From: Ahaetulla prasina | Lineage: Eukaryota > Chordata > Lepidosauria > Squamata > Colubridae | Length of the DNA stretch: 64,000 nucleotides | Assembly: GCF_028640845.1 (NCBI RefSeq) | Contig: NC_080540.1 | Span: 217,249,800-217,313,799, forward strand | Direction of reading: 5' to 3' | Shown: positions 33,160-44,383 of the stretch, one piece after another | Layout: the number at the start of each line of letters is the position of its first letter | Position numbering within the stretch: the stretch's first letter is position 1 | The notes under the pieces: model-generated | The model's input: only the letters and a program-made list of their open reading frames with translations | Database searches by the model: none | What the model was told of the DNA's origin: nothing | Program-made: the position numbers and the translations under genes

Positions 33160-33578
33160 CCCAAGATGGCTCGGTCGGCAGAAGGCCGAGCTCCTTGCAA
33201 GCTGCCGCGATCGTTTTGCACCCGGGAGGGAGCGCTTGCTCAGCTTGCGCGCCGCCGGCAAGGGGGTGGGGGCGGGTGGTTTCCGTGGGCGGGGAAGAGC
33301 AGAGCGATCGCCCAGCCGGCCAGGTGTGCGGGATGTCCCTCTAAACGAGGCTTCGGCGGCGGCCGCGTGCCTCTAATTCCCGGCTCCGGTCACGCGCAGG
33401 TGCGAGGAGCGCAGGTGTGGCGCGATTGCCGGACATTACGGGCTGGAGTGAAAAAGGCGTGCGCGGAAGCGGCCGCTTTGCCTTCACGCGCTTGTTAAGG
33501 TGTAGGCTGGGATCGTCTGACACTCTGCCGAGTTCGAGCTTTGTTTTGGGGCTTTTATCAGGTTAGAGCTTCGTCGAG
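33160..33578 (+). promoter_or_regulatory. Second CpG-rich block, candidate alternative promoter
   Basis: Dense CpG with GCGGCGGCCGC, GTGGGGGCGGG and GGGCGGGG GC boxes. It starts at CCAAGATGGC (33,161-33,170), a match to the YY1 core-promoter motif. A candidate splice donor GTCGAG|GTGAGAAG lies at 33,578/33,579. The open frame at 33,112-33,498 (Ala/Gly/Arg/Cys-rich) has no recognisable domain and is probably a CpG-island artefact. It could be an alternative first exon of the transcript that begins near 26,950, or a separate promoter. Confidence 0.55.
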
Positions 33579-33954
33579 GTGAGAAGTGGGTGGAAGGGGG
33601 GAGCGAGTTGCCACCGCCTTGAAATAGGTTAGACTTTGACTTTTTATACTTTCTTTTCCAGGGTTCCAGTAAATAAAACAACTTAAAATGTAGGGGTTGT
33701 GTAGGTAAAAACCCTAAGGGCTTATCTTGTGCTAAAGCGAGGACCCTAGGCGTATTTGGGTGTGGTGGGTAGGTAGCCAGCCAAATGCAGAGTCATGCCT
33801 CCTGTTGCATTTGAAAAATGCTGTTTGTAATTGTAGCAGCATCGCCTTCACTGTAGGGCTTTTCCTGGTTTTAAACTGGGTTGTAACTCTGGCAGGCCAT
33901 AGTTAGTATGACTAGCAGCTGCACAACCTTGAGGGGCTGGCAGGAGCTGGGGTA
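33579..33954. other. Sequence downstream of the CpG block
   Basis: CpG content falls quickly after about 33,600. Nothing recognised. Confidence 0.5.
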
Positions 33955-34165
33955 CAATAGCACTTAGGCTTATATACTGCTTTACATTCCTCTCTAAGGG
34001 GTTTACAGAGTCAGCATATTTCCCCCCCCCCCAAAAAAAAGCTGGGTCCTCATTTTACCGACATCGGAAGGATGAAAGGCTGAGTCAACCTTGAACCCCT
34101 GAACTCTTGGCAGCCGACAGTCAGCAGAAGTAGCCTGCAGTACTGCATTCTAACCACTAGTTTGG
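33955..34165 (-). mobile_element. tRNA-derived SINE, CORE-like variant
   Basis: Minus-strand relative of 9555-9805: AATAGCACTTAGGCTTATA, CCTCTCTAAGGGGTTTACAG, GCTGGGTCCTCATTTTACC, GAAAGGCTGAGTCAACC and GTACTGCATTCTAACCACTA. It is the first interspersed repeat after the 13-kb repeat-poor block. Confidence 0.85.
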
Positions 34166-34180
34166 AATAGGACATGTAAG

Positions 34181-34309
34181 CAGTGTGTCTCAATCTTGTC
34201 TACTTCAAACTCAGGACTTCAGTTTACAGAATTCCCAGCCAAAGTGTCTGGGGTTTTATGGGAGTTGAAGTTCATGAGCGTTAAAGTTGCCAAGGTTTGA
34301 GAAATGCTG
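34181..34309. mobile_element. Palindromic hAT MITE, diverged
   Basis: CAGTGTGTCTCAATCTTG...GGTTTGAGAAATGCTG around degenerate arms containing GACTTCAGTTTAC and GGGAGTTGAAGTTC. It resembles the subfamily at 49,728-49,862. No clear target duplication. Confidence 0.75.
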
Positions 34310-34317
34310 CTCTAGAA

Positions 34318-34445
34318 CAGAGGTCAGCAACTTTTAAGACTTGTGGACTTCAACTCCCATAATTCCTTACCCATCATGGCTGTCTGGGGAATTCTGGGAG
34401 TTGAAGTCCACAAGTCTTATGAGTTACTGAGTTTGGATACTCTTG
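34318..34445. mobile_element. Palindromic hAT MITE
   Basis: CAGAGGTCAGCAACTTTTAAG...GAGTTTGGATACTCTTG with target duplication CTCTAGAA/GTCTAGAA (34,310-34,317, 34,446-34,453). Arms have GACTTGTGGACTTCAACTCC and its inverse. It lies next to the preceding MITE. Confidence 0.88.
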
Positions 34446-34453
34446 GTCTAGAA

Positions 34454-37012
34454 CAAGGAAATGAACAAGTTTCCAAAAAAACAACAACCACTGAGCAAGT
34501 TAAGAATATTCTAGAATCAGGAAGGCGGGCGGAATCCAGGTAGATTTCAAAGCAGTTCTTTGATCAGCTTCTGCAATTGTGGATGTAGCACTTCCCGTTA
34601 AAAGAATTCTTTATATTAGTATGCTGACTCTAATGACATTAAAACTGCAAACCATTGCAGTCTTATGTTGGAGTAAACCCCATGTAGTTAACTGAAGCTT
34701 TTTAAAATCAATACCCTTACAGTCACTGTGGTTACTTTTATATTTGTTAGTTGAAATATTGGAAACAAACCTGAATTAAATCTTGCTGGGAAACTTGAAT
34801 TCTGCCAATTCAGTTAGGTTAGTGATTCTTTTCTTAAATAAAAATTGAACCTAGAGGAAGGAGTTGTAGAGGACTCCCCCTAAAGACTCCCCCTAAAGCA
34901 GCCCCCTGTGATAATACCCCTGAGGGGTTCTTATGAGTATGCACAATTACTTTTGGGAATACAAGTGTGCCCTATTTTATTCCCTGTATACCAATTTGCT
35001 AAATTACTGTAGAATCCAAATTGGTTTTCCGACCAAATTGATGCTTGAAGGAATCTGAGTTGCTGAAGGCCAGAAATGGAGTTGATGAGTCTTATTGCAT
35101 TTTTTAGGAGGGGAAAAAATGACTGTAGTTGAAAATAGTGAAAGTCCGGGACCATGAGTTCTTATAAGCGGGCTGGAGGGGAATTTCTCAACGTGGTGGA
35201 TTAGATAGAGCGGCGATTACTCTCAGTGAAGTATAATAGCATTCAGTGTAATTGAAAGCTAAATGCAGATACAGCAAATTGAATATAGTAAGGAAAAAGT
35301 GAGGCAGGCCAGAGCCAGCAATATTGATGTATGATCTGTATGCATAGATATCTAGGTGCATATACATGCAACCATCTCAGAAATAAGCTGTAGTGCATAC
35401 ATAAATATTAAAAGCATTGACACCATTGCATTTTCTAAATTAGGTAAATATAAATTATGGCTATAGCTAAGGCCTTTTGATTCGAATTGGCAGAGATGTT
35501 TTCATCTCATTAAATGAATGGCAATTACACAAGCTGGATTGGGCCATGGACCAGATTCTTGCTCTGTAATGCTTATTTAAAACAACCTGTGCAACCTAAT
35601 AACTGAAAATTGCTTTTCTTATATTTCTTTGCTTCCCTGTCATTTCTAGCTGTTTTCAGAAAAAATACATATCTCTTATTAGTCCCTTTTTCTTCTTTAA
35701 CTCATTGACCTATTTTGGGGCTCAAGAAAAGCTAAGACCTCTACCTTGTGCATCCTTAAATAAAATTTCAGCACAAGATTAGACACTCTGTCCTACATCC
35801 TGAACTGGTAATTATAGTAATTATTGCTCCTTAATTAATCTTGAAATTTCATGTTTTGCTGAGTGTGGTAAAGGTATACTTTCAAACGGAGTCCACCATA
35901 TTCAACATTGAGCCTGCATTATGATGTGCAAGCAAAATGCAGTTATCAGTGTAGTAGAAATGATTGATTCTGGATCTAAAGCCGACATTGATCTGAAAAG
36001 CTACAATATAAAGTTATTGGTCTACATTGGTTTGAGTTAGAAAAAATTGTAGAGACCTAATGTAAAAGGTTATAAGAAACAAGCCATCTGGACTCTGTAA
36101 GTGTAGCATAAGAAATGCTGAACGTTATGATTAAAAACTGCTTAAGCAGAACCTCATGAATGCTTGTATGAAATTAGAATTCCAAAATGAACATCAGAAC
36201 GAACATGCATGTAGGTAATGATTCTAAATTGCAAACCAAGGGGGGGGGGGTTTGTCTTGGAAAAAAAACAAAACCCTGACCAGCATCATCTTTTGCCAAT
36301 TACTTGACTAAAATGGTTGTGCCTCAACTTGGTTAATATATACTGAGTCATTACTTTCAAATGCTCCTATAGCCTTGGTTTTAGAGAAATGAATCACAGA
36401 AGACAGCTTATTGCATTGGTGGTGAATGAAGATGGAAATTGTCTTGTATAACAATAGAGCTGCATTTGAAAAGGATAGTTTTCATTAGGTCCATTTTTGT
36501 TAGAGACCACCAGATGGAAGAATGTTTGTTTGTGCTTCCCATTAGGATAAGCTGAAATACTTAAGTATTACACTTTTTAAGTTGGGGAACCTTTTGGGAA
36601 TAGTCCTTAGCAATAGAAAAGTGGGCCAGTTGCTTGTTCCACCTCTGCAGAATTTGTCCCTTGTAAATGACTGAACAAAATCAGATGTCACGTTTTACAT
36701 TCTGCATATATTATTAGGTTCTGGCTTCTGGATGAACATTGATTCCATTCCTTTGTAGTGAAGCATTGCCCTGGACATTTAATTACCAGATGAATTGTGA
36801 GACTCCTTTCTTACTCGTCTGTTTTCTTCCCAGTGTTTGGCTCTGAGCAAGAATACTGTATGTTGACTGATAAGCCAGAGGCATTTTGTCACACCTAAAA
36901 TGCTTACCAAGCCATCAGAGCTAATGATAGTTTTGTTTATTCCTTAGTAGTTAGCCACACATTCTGCACTATCCATCTTACTAAAATAAAGCATGCAGAT
37001 GGAATGATGCTT
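34454..37012. other. Unique AT-rich sequence, nothing recognised
   Basis: 2.6 kb without a recognisable repeat or exon. A short direct repeat (CTCCCCCTAAAG, 34,874-34,898) and a G run (36,241-36,250) are the only oddities. Confidence 0.5.
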
Positions 37013-37075
37013 TAAATCTCTTAGAAGAGAGCTGTAAAGCACTATAAAGCGGTATATAAGGCCAAGTGGTTTGCT
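37013..37075 (+). mobile_element. SINE tail fragment
   Basis: CTCTTAGAAGAGAGCTGTAAAGCAC...AAGCGGTATATAAGGCCAAGTG matches the tail of the SINE at 9555-9805. Confidence 0.75.
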
Positions 37076-39517
37076 GCTTATCTACTGCTGATTTTTTCCT
37101 CATTCTTTGTTGGTCTGTGCTGGTGGGAGAAAACATTTTTGATCTTGCTTTCATCTTAAGAATGCACATAAATTGAATTTCTCAATATTTTATTTTGAGC
37201 CAAATAGTTCAGCCTTTTAAATGTGAAGATTATTTCTCTCTCTTTTTTTTTAAATGCTTGTTGCTTAAAAGTCTAGGTACTGAATCTTTATTTTGGGTTT
37301 AATTATGTTCCGGTATATATGGAGGAAGGGTCTCAAAATGTGCATTTTAAATTTGGTTTATGAAAGTTAATATCAAGATTATACTCTTCCATGCACTAGG
37401 TTATGTCCCATATTACTTTAAGTTAAAACTTGTGACTGATGATATTATTGCAAAGAATAATAAGAAACACCTTTTAGAAAGCATAAGCCTCTTTTTAATT
37501 TTTTTTCTTAAAAAGTAACTGAGTGTGTGAAATAAAATACCAAACAAAAGGGAATGTAGAAGAATGCAGCAAGTGGGTTTTATCCCTTTCTGCAGAGAAA
37601 AGAACTGGAAAATGCTGCCAGTATTTGAAGATCAGCCTATGTTACTAGCTCAGCAGGCTTTGTTGTCAAATTGTGGGGATTCCAACATCTAATGGATTAC
37701 AACTAGAGCTGTGTTTCTATATTATGTGCCAAATTATACAGATAGAAAGCAACTGTAGACTTAACAGTATTGCCTTGCTTGATTCAGCTGATTTTTTTTA
37801 GCAAGGGCTGCTGAGATTTGGACTGCAATTTGAAGAATGCATATTTGGAATAAGCCCCATTGAACTCAGCAGGGCTTTATTCTTGGTAAAATATTCGAAT
37901 AGAATTGCACTGTCAGCTCAGGAATGGTGGGGGAGCTGGTGAGCCATGAAGCATTACAAATATTTTGGGGATTCCAAGCATGTTCTTTTATTTGCAGGTT
38001 AAAAAAAAATGCTTGAAAACACTTCTGCATACGTTGCATTTAATTGCAAGAAACTAATTCCAGCAGAGGGATTATAACTTGTTAGCAATTGGTCAGATTG
38101 GTTTATATACGACCTGCAGAAGAAACATTATCGAAGTCCTCTCTTCAAAGAGGAAAATAAGCTGGTTTAGTGGCAGCTTTTCCAATTTGCAATCAAAATC
38201 TAGCTAAGGAGACCTACTAGTGTTTTATAAGACTAATATAGATAAATTTAGATTTAAAAAGATAAATAATATGATAAGTATTGTTATGATAAGTAGTACA
38301 GCTTAGAACTTAGTTTTGCAGGCCTACTAAAGAGGTGATTATTACTTAGTGCTACTGTAAGGTGGATGGTGTTTTGCTGATGCAAATTGGTCTATGTCTA
38401 AACAGATTATAGTTAGTTTACATAGTGGGAGATTGGGAAAAAGAAAATTTTGTTGGGTGAATGACTTTAGATAGATGATGGAAGCTTATAGTATCTAATA
38501 TAAAACTGAAGTAGTTCTCGAAGTGGCTAGATGTGTAAAAGGTACTTCTGAATGTTGCTTTTTCAAGATGGTATTTTTCTTAAATACCTAGATAACCCCT
38601 CATTCCACTGCTGTCTCCTTTCCCTTGTCATATCAAGTACAGGATTGTAGAGGTGTTAAAAGCAGTTTAACACTTGAGCTTGTGAAAGTTATAATTGGTG
38701 TTAAGATTAAACTTGTTAAGAAGTGTTGCAAAATCCCACCTAGTATTATGCTAGGTGTTATTGTGAGAAGGTATATCAGTGAATATAATAGGAAAGGCTA
38801 AAAATGATGCCAATTCTAAAAACATCTGTATAAACGAAGTGCTCTCTTTTACAAATAGCTGCTTTAGCAGGTAATTTTGGGAGTGCAATCACTGTACATC
38901 TGGATTGTGACAAGTCGGGGGGGGGAAAGCAGATTGATGTATGCAAGGATTTTGTAAAGTGCTAATGTTCGCTTCCAAAATGTTTTATTTCTGAGTTTAA
39001 TCAAACTTAACTGGAGATTCTTTAGTAGAGGAATGATTTTACCTTTTAAATTGTCATACATACTCAGAATTTAAATTATATACTGATTTTATATAGCTTC
39101 CCAGTTGCCTCCCACATGATGGAATATTAGATTCATATCTGTCTTAAGTCATATATGACATCTGGTGCTGTCAAACCTATCACCAGACTGTAGTAAAAGA
39201 ATTCTTCTAAATAATACATTTTATTTCCTGCCAAAGTTTGAGGTCAACTGAACTGTTCAATCTACCTTTTTATTTCAATTTTGCTGCCCTCCCAAGAAGC
39301 CAAACAACCATTAACATCAGTGTCATGGTTTAAAATAGCTCTTTTTTCCTGAAATAAGAACGCACCCCATAATAGCTTTAGGTCCAAATATTTGCTTCAG
39401 TAACATTGCGTTCTTATATGTGCATGCTTTGAAAAGAAATATATTAATATGTAAAATTCTATTTTGCGACTTTTAAATCAGTTTGGATAGGACCTCTGTG
39501 TTTTGTTTTGTTTTATT
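37076..39517. other. Unique AT-rich sequence, nothing recognised
   Basis: 2.4 kb with no recognised feature. Confidence 0.5.
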
Positions 39518-39775
39518 TTTTATTTACATTTATATCCCACCCTTCTCCGAAGACTCAGGGCGGCTTACATTGTGTAAGGCAATAGTCTCATTCTATTTGT
39601 ATATTTACAAAGTCAACTTATTGCCCCCCCAACAATCTGGGTCCTCATTTTACCTACCTTATAAAGGATGGAAGGCTGAGTCAAACTTGGGCCTGGTGGG
39701 ACTCGAGCCTGCAGTAATTGCAAGCAGCTGTGTTTTAATAACAGGCTGTCTTACAGCCTGAGCCACCACGGCCCA
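39518..39775 (-). mobile_element. tRNA-derived SINE with LINE-like 3' tail (copy 3)
   Basis: Minus-strand copy of the family at 569-835 and 18,484-18,748, with intact CCCTTCTCCGAAGACTCAGG, AACAATCTGGGTCCTC and the tRNA-like end CTGAGCCACCACGGCCC. It is the best preserved of the three. Confidence 0.92.
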
Positions 39776-41099
39776 TAAATGATGATGTTCTGTGAATTAC
39801 ATACCAGTATATGTTTTCATGCTATTCTCGGGAAATCATTCAAATGATTATCAATGTACTTGAACTCTGGAAAGATTTAGAATGTGATAAAGTTTTGCAT
39901 GGTTGCTGTGTTGGATATTGTTTGGTTGCTTGCTCAACTATAGTAAAAAAGAAAAACATAAAAAACAAACTGAAATTCTGGCTAAGAAAATTGAGACATT
40001 AATAGTTGGGTCAAAATGTGTCTTGTTTGGTCAGGAATCTGATATTTTCTTGGAAGCTAAGTTTAGTTGAACTTGACTTCAAAATTAAGAATTGTAGAAT
40101 TAATTGCTGTTGCAGTTGAATTGTGTACCATATGGTGGTTTTACAGAAGAACTGCTTGCTGTACATATTTGCACAAGGTTTACGTTAGTGTAACCAGCGT
40201 GGCCCCTGTATTAATAATCTTCTGTTAAAAAACAAACTAGACTAATAATCTGATTTGTTTGTTCATTTAATAGCAGAACGTTCCATATGCTCCAGTTACA
40301 ACTCTGAGCAGGATTTTTGAGACTGACTTGCATTTCTGTATGTACCACTCACTTCCAATCTTGAATCTGCAAACATAACCAATTAAAAGGTAGGAGGCAA
40401 GCACTGTTATCGTTTCTCTAACTAGATTGTTTTCCTTGAGTCTTAAAATCACAGTAAGATCAAATTAATAGTTTATATCTGCTATTCATTTACAAGTATT
40501 ATATGACAATATATTCCTTTGCTGTTTTCTTGAACCCCAATGATAGGAAGTGCTATTTTGGATGCTCTACTAATTAGTGGTGTAAACACACGTCTAAAAA
40601 CATCCATTAGACATTCTAAACGTCCCTCTGCTTTCCCACAATAAATAATCAACTATACTTTTGATCTGAGAAACATGAAAAGAGTTATAGATACTGTTTT
40701 TTATAACCTGTCTGTATTAAGAAATTCATTAAATATGCCTGATAAGTGTGTTGTGTAAATTAAAAATGCAATTCAGTATAGTATATTCAAGCCCATCTTT
40801 TTACATTTTTAAGCATCGTACTTAACTATTTTTGGAAAATGACTCCAAAAACAGTTTGTTACAGTACTGGAAAGGTAGGTTGTTTTCCTCCTAATTGTAT
40901 TATTGATACTGGCCATTATTGTTGTCCTTTATTGTTGGTATTGCTTTATCATGTAAAGTAAAAGCAACAGCAGTAGGAATTATGGTTAAAATGTTGTATA
41001 TGTAGACAATGTAAGGTGTATCGGATTTGTAAATTTAGAATTACGCTTTAAACATTGCAAGAGATAGCTCCTGAAGTGTATGAGAATGGATTTGTAAGT
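39776..41099. other. Unique AT-rich sequence, nothing recognised
   Basis: 1.3 kb with no recognised feature. Confidence 0.5.
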
Positions 41100-41410
41100 A
41101 AGGTAATCTTTGATGTACAAGTATTGGTTTAATGACTAAAGTTACAACAACGTTGGAAAAAAATGACTTATAAGTCCTTGTAAGTCCTTGCACTTACAAA
41201 TGTCACAATATTGCCATTATGGTCATGTGATTAAAAATTTGGACACTTGACAACTGGCATGTGTTTACTACAGTTTCAGTGTACCAGGGTCACATGATCA
41301 CCATTGGATTTCCTTAATGATTGTGTGATTGCTGTGTGATTCACTTAATGACTGCAGCAGAAGTCATAGAACTGAGTGTGATTCACCAAAGGCATCACTT
41401 AGTGATGGAT
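41100..41410. mobile_element. Tc1/mariner-like MITE, left part
   Basis: GGTTTAATGACTAAAGTTACAACAACG, ATGACTTATAAGTCCTTG, CACTTGACAACTGGCATG and TTCACTTAATGACTGC follow the order seen at 58,791-59,145. Terminal repeats are missing. A short internal duplication of AAGTCCTTG is visible near 41,170-41,195. Confidence 0.75.
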
Positions 41411-42395
41411 GTTCCGGTCTCGATCAGGAGTACTGGTATGTGTGTGATTAATCTGTGGTCCCAAGGCTAAAATGCTTCAAATTTGCTCTGGAATTGTTTT
41501 ATTTTTTTTTCCAAAAGCCCCCTGCAATCTTATTGCTGAATCTAAGTTCTGTGATTGCTAAAAATAGATAGAGTTCTTTTCTGTTATTTTGTTCTTTTCT
41601 GTTATTTTGATGAGACAAACATAGCTCTATCTCTGTAATATGAACTGTAATATGAGTTCATATTTTGAAACAAACCCCAACAATTTTAAAGTTTTAAGAA
41701 GGAAAGAAGCAGCAAAATCCCTCAACCCTCCCACTCACATTTACTTTACGCTTATTCTGTTCCCCAAATAATTAACTTTCATTTGCATTTTCTTGATTTA
41801 TCAGTATAAGAAAAGTCTAAGTAGCAAAAACTGACTAAATAGAAAGAAAATATGCTGCCACCATGCTAAGAACATGGTAAACACTTTGTGTACAAATTGC
41901 GTAACCAACATAACAGCTCTGAGAGGATTCTGGTTGTATTTCCATGAAATGTATTTGGATTGTTGGCAGGGCATATAAAAGGCCCTTCATGAAAATCATA
42001 AAGCTCAAGCTGAATCATAGTAGAGACTGAATTTCTATTAGATAGAATGGTTTGAAATTACTGCTTTGTGGAAGTGTGTTTATGGATGGAAGAGTTTGGA
42101 TGTTATAGGCCATATAATACTAAAAACTTGTCAACACTTCGGCTGCAGTGCTTTTGTTTTTCTAAAAAATTAGACACGATACAAACACGATTGCCTCATG
42201 TTGAAAATGTTAGAGAAACTGATTTGGTTTTGTAGTGTTAACTAATTTACACTTTGCATATATGGTAATGAGCAGATGTCCAGTTGAAAAATCCATTAAT
42301 TTTTTGCAAGAAAAATAAGATTTATACTACATTGTTTTCAATAAAGGAGAATATTTGTAGCACAGGGTTGAAATGAGGGGTCCTTGCTGCTCTCT
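41411..42395. other. Unique AT-rich sequence, nothing recognised
   Basis: A short local duplication (TTCTTTTCTGTTATTTTG, 41,573-41,608) is present. No gene or repeat family recognised. Confidence 0.5.
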
Positions 42396-42535
42396 GAGCT
42401 TGGTAGTTTTCTTGCAAACGTTTCATGACTCAAACTAGGTTACATCACCAGTACTAGACAGCATCATCATTGGCACTGATGATGTGACCAAGTTTGAGTC
42501 AGGAAACGTCTGCAAGAAAACAACCAAGGATCCCT
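42396..42535. mobile_element. Penelope-like inverted repeat with hammerhead-like arms
   Basis: Two arms of about 53 bases in inverted orientation (about 42,400-42,452 and 42,475-42,530) share the TTTTCTTGCA...ACGT and TTTGAGTCA blocks. The plus-strand arm has CTGATGA (42,476-42,482), a possible stem TGAC/GTCA, then GAAAC (42,503-42,507), the order of a hammerhead core. The minus-strand arm has the same layout with CTGGTGA. Penelope-like retroelements with hammerheads are known. The spacing here is not ideal, so activity is doubtful. Confidence 0.5.
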
Positions 42536-42918
42536 CCTCATACTGCTTTTCTTGGGCTCCATTGGAGAAACGAGTTGTTGGTTGATGGGTTTTATTTTGG
42601 AGTGTTTATGTTTAAGGGTTGGAAACATATTCAGAAGTGACAAACTATAGATTAGAAAAGTGAAAGGGTCTTTGCAAAGCTCAGAAGTATTTGTCTTACT
42701 TGATCAACCTCTCCTAACGAATCTGGGGAGAGATTATAAATGTTATGTTTCAAGTTTTATTAGCTGCCGTTCAGCATCATATTTGAATCCTAATCCTTAA
42801 TCTTCAGTAAAAAAAATTAATTGTTGAAAATAGGACCATTTAATTTAGATGTGCTTGTATAATATAGATTCTAGACTGGCATTAGAGTTTTAAAGCAAAT
42901 AAGCTGCTTTTGAAGTTG
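42536..42918. other. Unique sequence, nothing recognised
   Basis: No feature recognised. Confidence 0.5.
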
Positions 42919-42926
42919 GGCTATAG

Positions 42927-43400
42927 CAGTGGTTCTCAACCTTTATAGTGCTGCGACCCCTTTAATACAATTCCCCACGATGTGGCGACCCCAACCATAA
43001 AATTATTTTCCTTTTGAATTTATCGCGCCTGAAGCCATATTGGCTAGCGATCTGAACTGCTTGCGATTGCCTTGAGGACGGAGGCATTAAAGCGGAGACT
43101 CTTCCCCTATTAAGTTTATCGCGCCTGAAGCCAGATTAGGCTAGCGATTGGGAGTGATTGCAGCTGGCTTGAGAGGGAGACATCAGAGCAAAGATTTCTC
43201 TCTTTTTTAATTCATCGCGCCTGAAGCCGAATTCGGCTAGTGATTTGAAGAGCCTGCAGCTGGCTTGTGGAGTCAACCATTGGAGCACGATTCTTCGACT
43301 CGCAAGTATACTTCTCATATTTCCGATGGCCTTAGGCGACCCCTGGCAAATCGTCATTCGACCCCCAATGGGGTCCCGACCCACAGGTTGAGAACCACTG
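42927..43400. mobile_element. SPIN-like non-autonomous hAT element
   Basis: 474 bp starting CAGTGGTTCTCAACCTTTAT and ending GGTTGAGAACCACTG, with a perfect 8-bp target duplication GGCTATAG (42,919-42,926, 43,401-43,408). The left 80 bases (GCTGCGACCCCTTTAATAC, CCCCAACCATAAAATTATTTTC) match my memory of SPIN hAT transposons, which spread between tetrapods by horizontal transfer. The interior is not typical of the mammal copies: three tandem units of about 96 bp (43,021-43,308), each starting ATCGCGCCTGAAGCC followed by an ATT...GGCTAG motif. No transposase is present. Confidence 0.88.
43021..43308 (+). repeat. Three 96-bp tandem units inside the SPIN-like element
   Basis: Unit starts are 43,021, 43,117 and 43,213. 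Each opens with ATCGCGCCTGAAGCC and then GGCTAG(C/T)GAT, followed by a diverged GC-rich stretch. The units differ at many positions, so the triplication predates this insertion. Confidence 0.85.
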
Positions 43401-43408
43401 GGCTATAG

Positions 43409-44186
43409 GATGAGTGTATTGAAAAGAGCATGCAACTTAATGGCTATGTCTTGTTCTTTTGCTGCATGGAGCTATAGTAATATAAAGTAGCTAATGTCTC
43501 AAAAATACGTTGAATGAAAATCAACTCAGACCTACAGTAAGCAACATAGTGAACTAAGAAACTTTGCACCTTCCCCAGATGTATTTTTCAAATATTCCTG
43601 TAATAAAAATAAAAAGAGTAAGTGACATTCAGTAAAGCACTAATGTCTAGCCTTTATTTGCAACATGGAGTTTGGCCCCCACAAATACTCCAGTATGGTA
43701 GAAGAAAGCGATGGGCAGAGGCTAAGTTAATGTTGTGCCTTATAGCCCAATGTGGTGATTGTGACAGTCAGTCCATCTTTAAAATACTTAATAAGTGTAC
43801 TTACCTGTCTTCGTAATTCCAAGTATGTCACTTTCTCCCCCAGAGCTGCCTGCTTCTGACTCATAATCAAGTGGCATTTTAAAAATTAACATGTTTATTG
43901 CATTTTCCGGATGGTTTGCTTAGTAGTGTTAAATTCTCTTTGTTGAGACACATTGAAATGAAAGTGTGTTGTGGTTACTTATAATCATCAAACTTAGATT
44001 GATCATCATTTAAAAATCAGCAGAACAATTCGTTTAGTAAATTCAATATGTTAAACTAGAAGTGTCTAAAGTGCACTAGTGTATCTCTGTCCTTGCCTAC
44101 TATCCAGCTTCTTTGAATAAGTCTGATTGGTAGAGGAGACAAAATCTATTCCATTAATACTGTATTTTTTTTCCTAAATTGAAAAG
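43409..44186. other. Unique sequence, nothing recognised
   Basis: A 64-codon frame (43,622-43,816) has no recognisable domain. Confidence 0.5.
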
Positions 44187-44194
44187 GCCTAAAC

Positions 44195-44375
44195 TAGGGG
44201 TGAGATCTACTTACCTTCATTACCAGCTCGGGAGTGCACGTTAAAACCAGGAAGTAATGACACCTGAGCGGGTGGGCAGAGCTTCGCTCCACCATCGCTA
44301 CTGGATCGCCGAACTACTGGCCGCGATCCTACCGGATCACGCAATCTGGTCTGATCCGGTAGCATTTCACCCCGG
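44195..44375. mobile_element. hAT MITE, variant-interior subfamily
   Basis: TAGGGGTGAGATCTACTTACC...GCATTTCACCCCGG with target duplication GCCTAAAC (44,187-44,194, 44,376-44,383). The interior ACCAGGAAGTAATGACACC and GATCCTACCGGATCACGC relates it to 6124-6319 and 60,764-60,952. Confidence 0.87.
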
Positions 44376-44383
44376 GCCTAAAC

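Noticed and set aside
33112..33498. 128-codon frame in the second CpG block
   Set aside because: CpG-rich DNA is poor in stop codons. The peptide has no recognisable domain, and its first 18 codons come from an A-rich run.
27404..42395. Coding exons of the gene driven by the duplicated promoter
   Set aside because: I looked for frames with flanking AG/GT and protein-like composition in the plus strand but found none that I could support.
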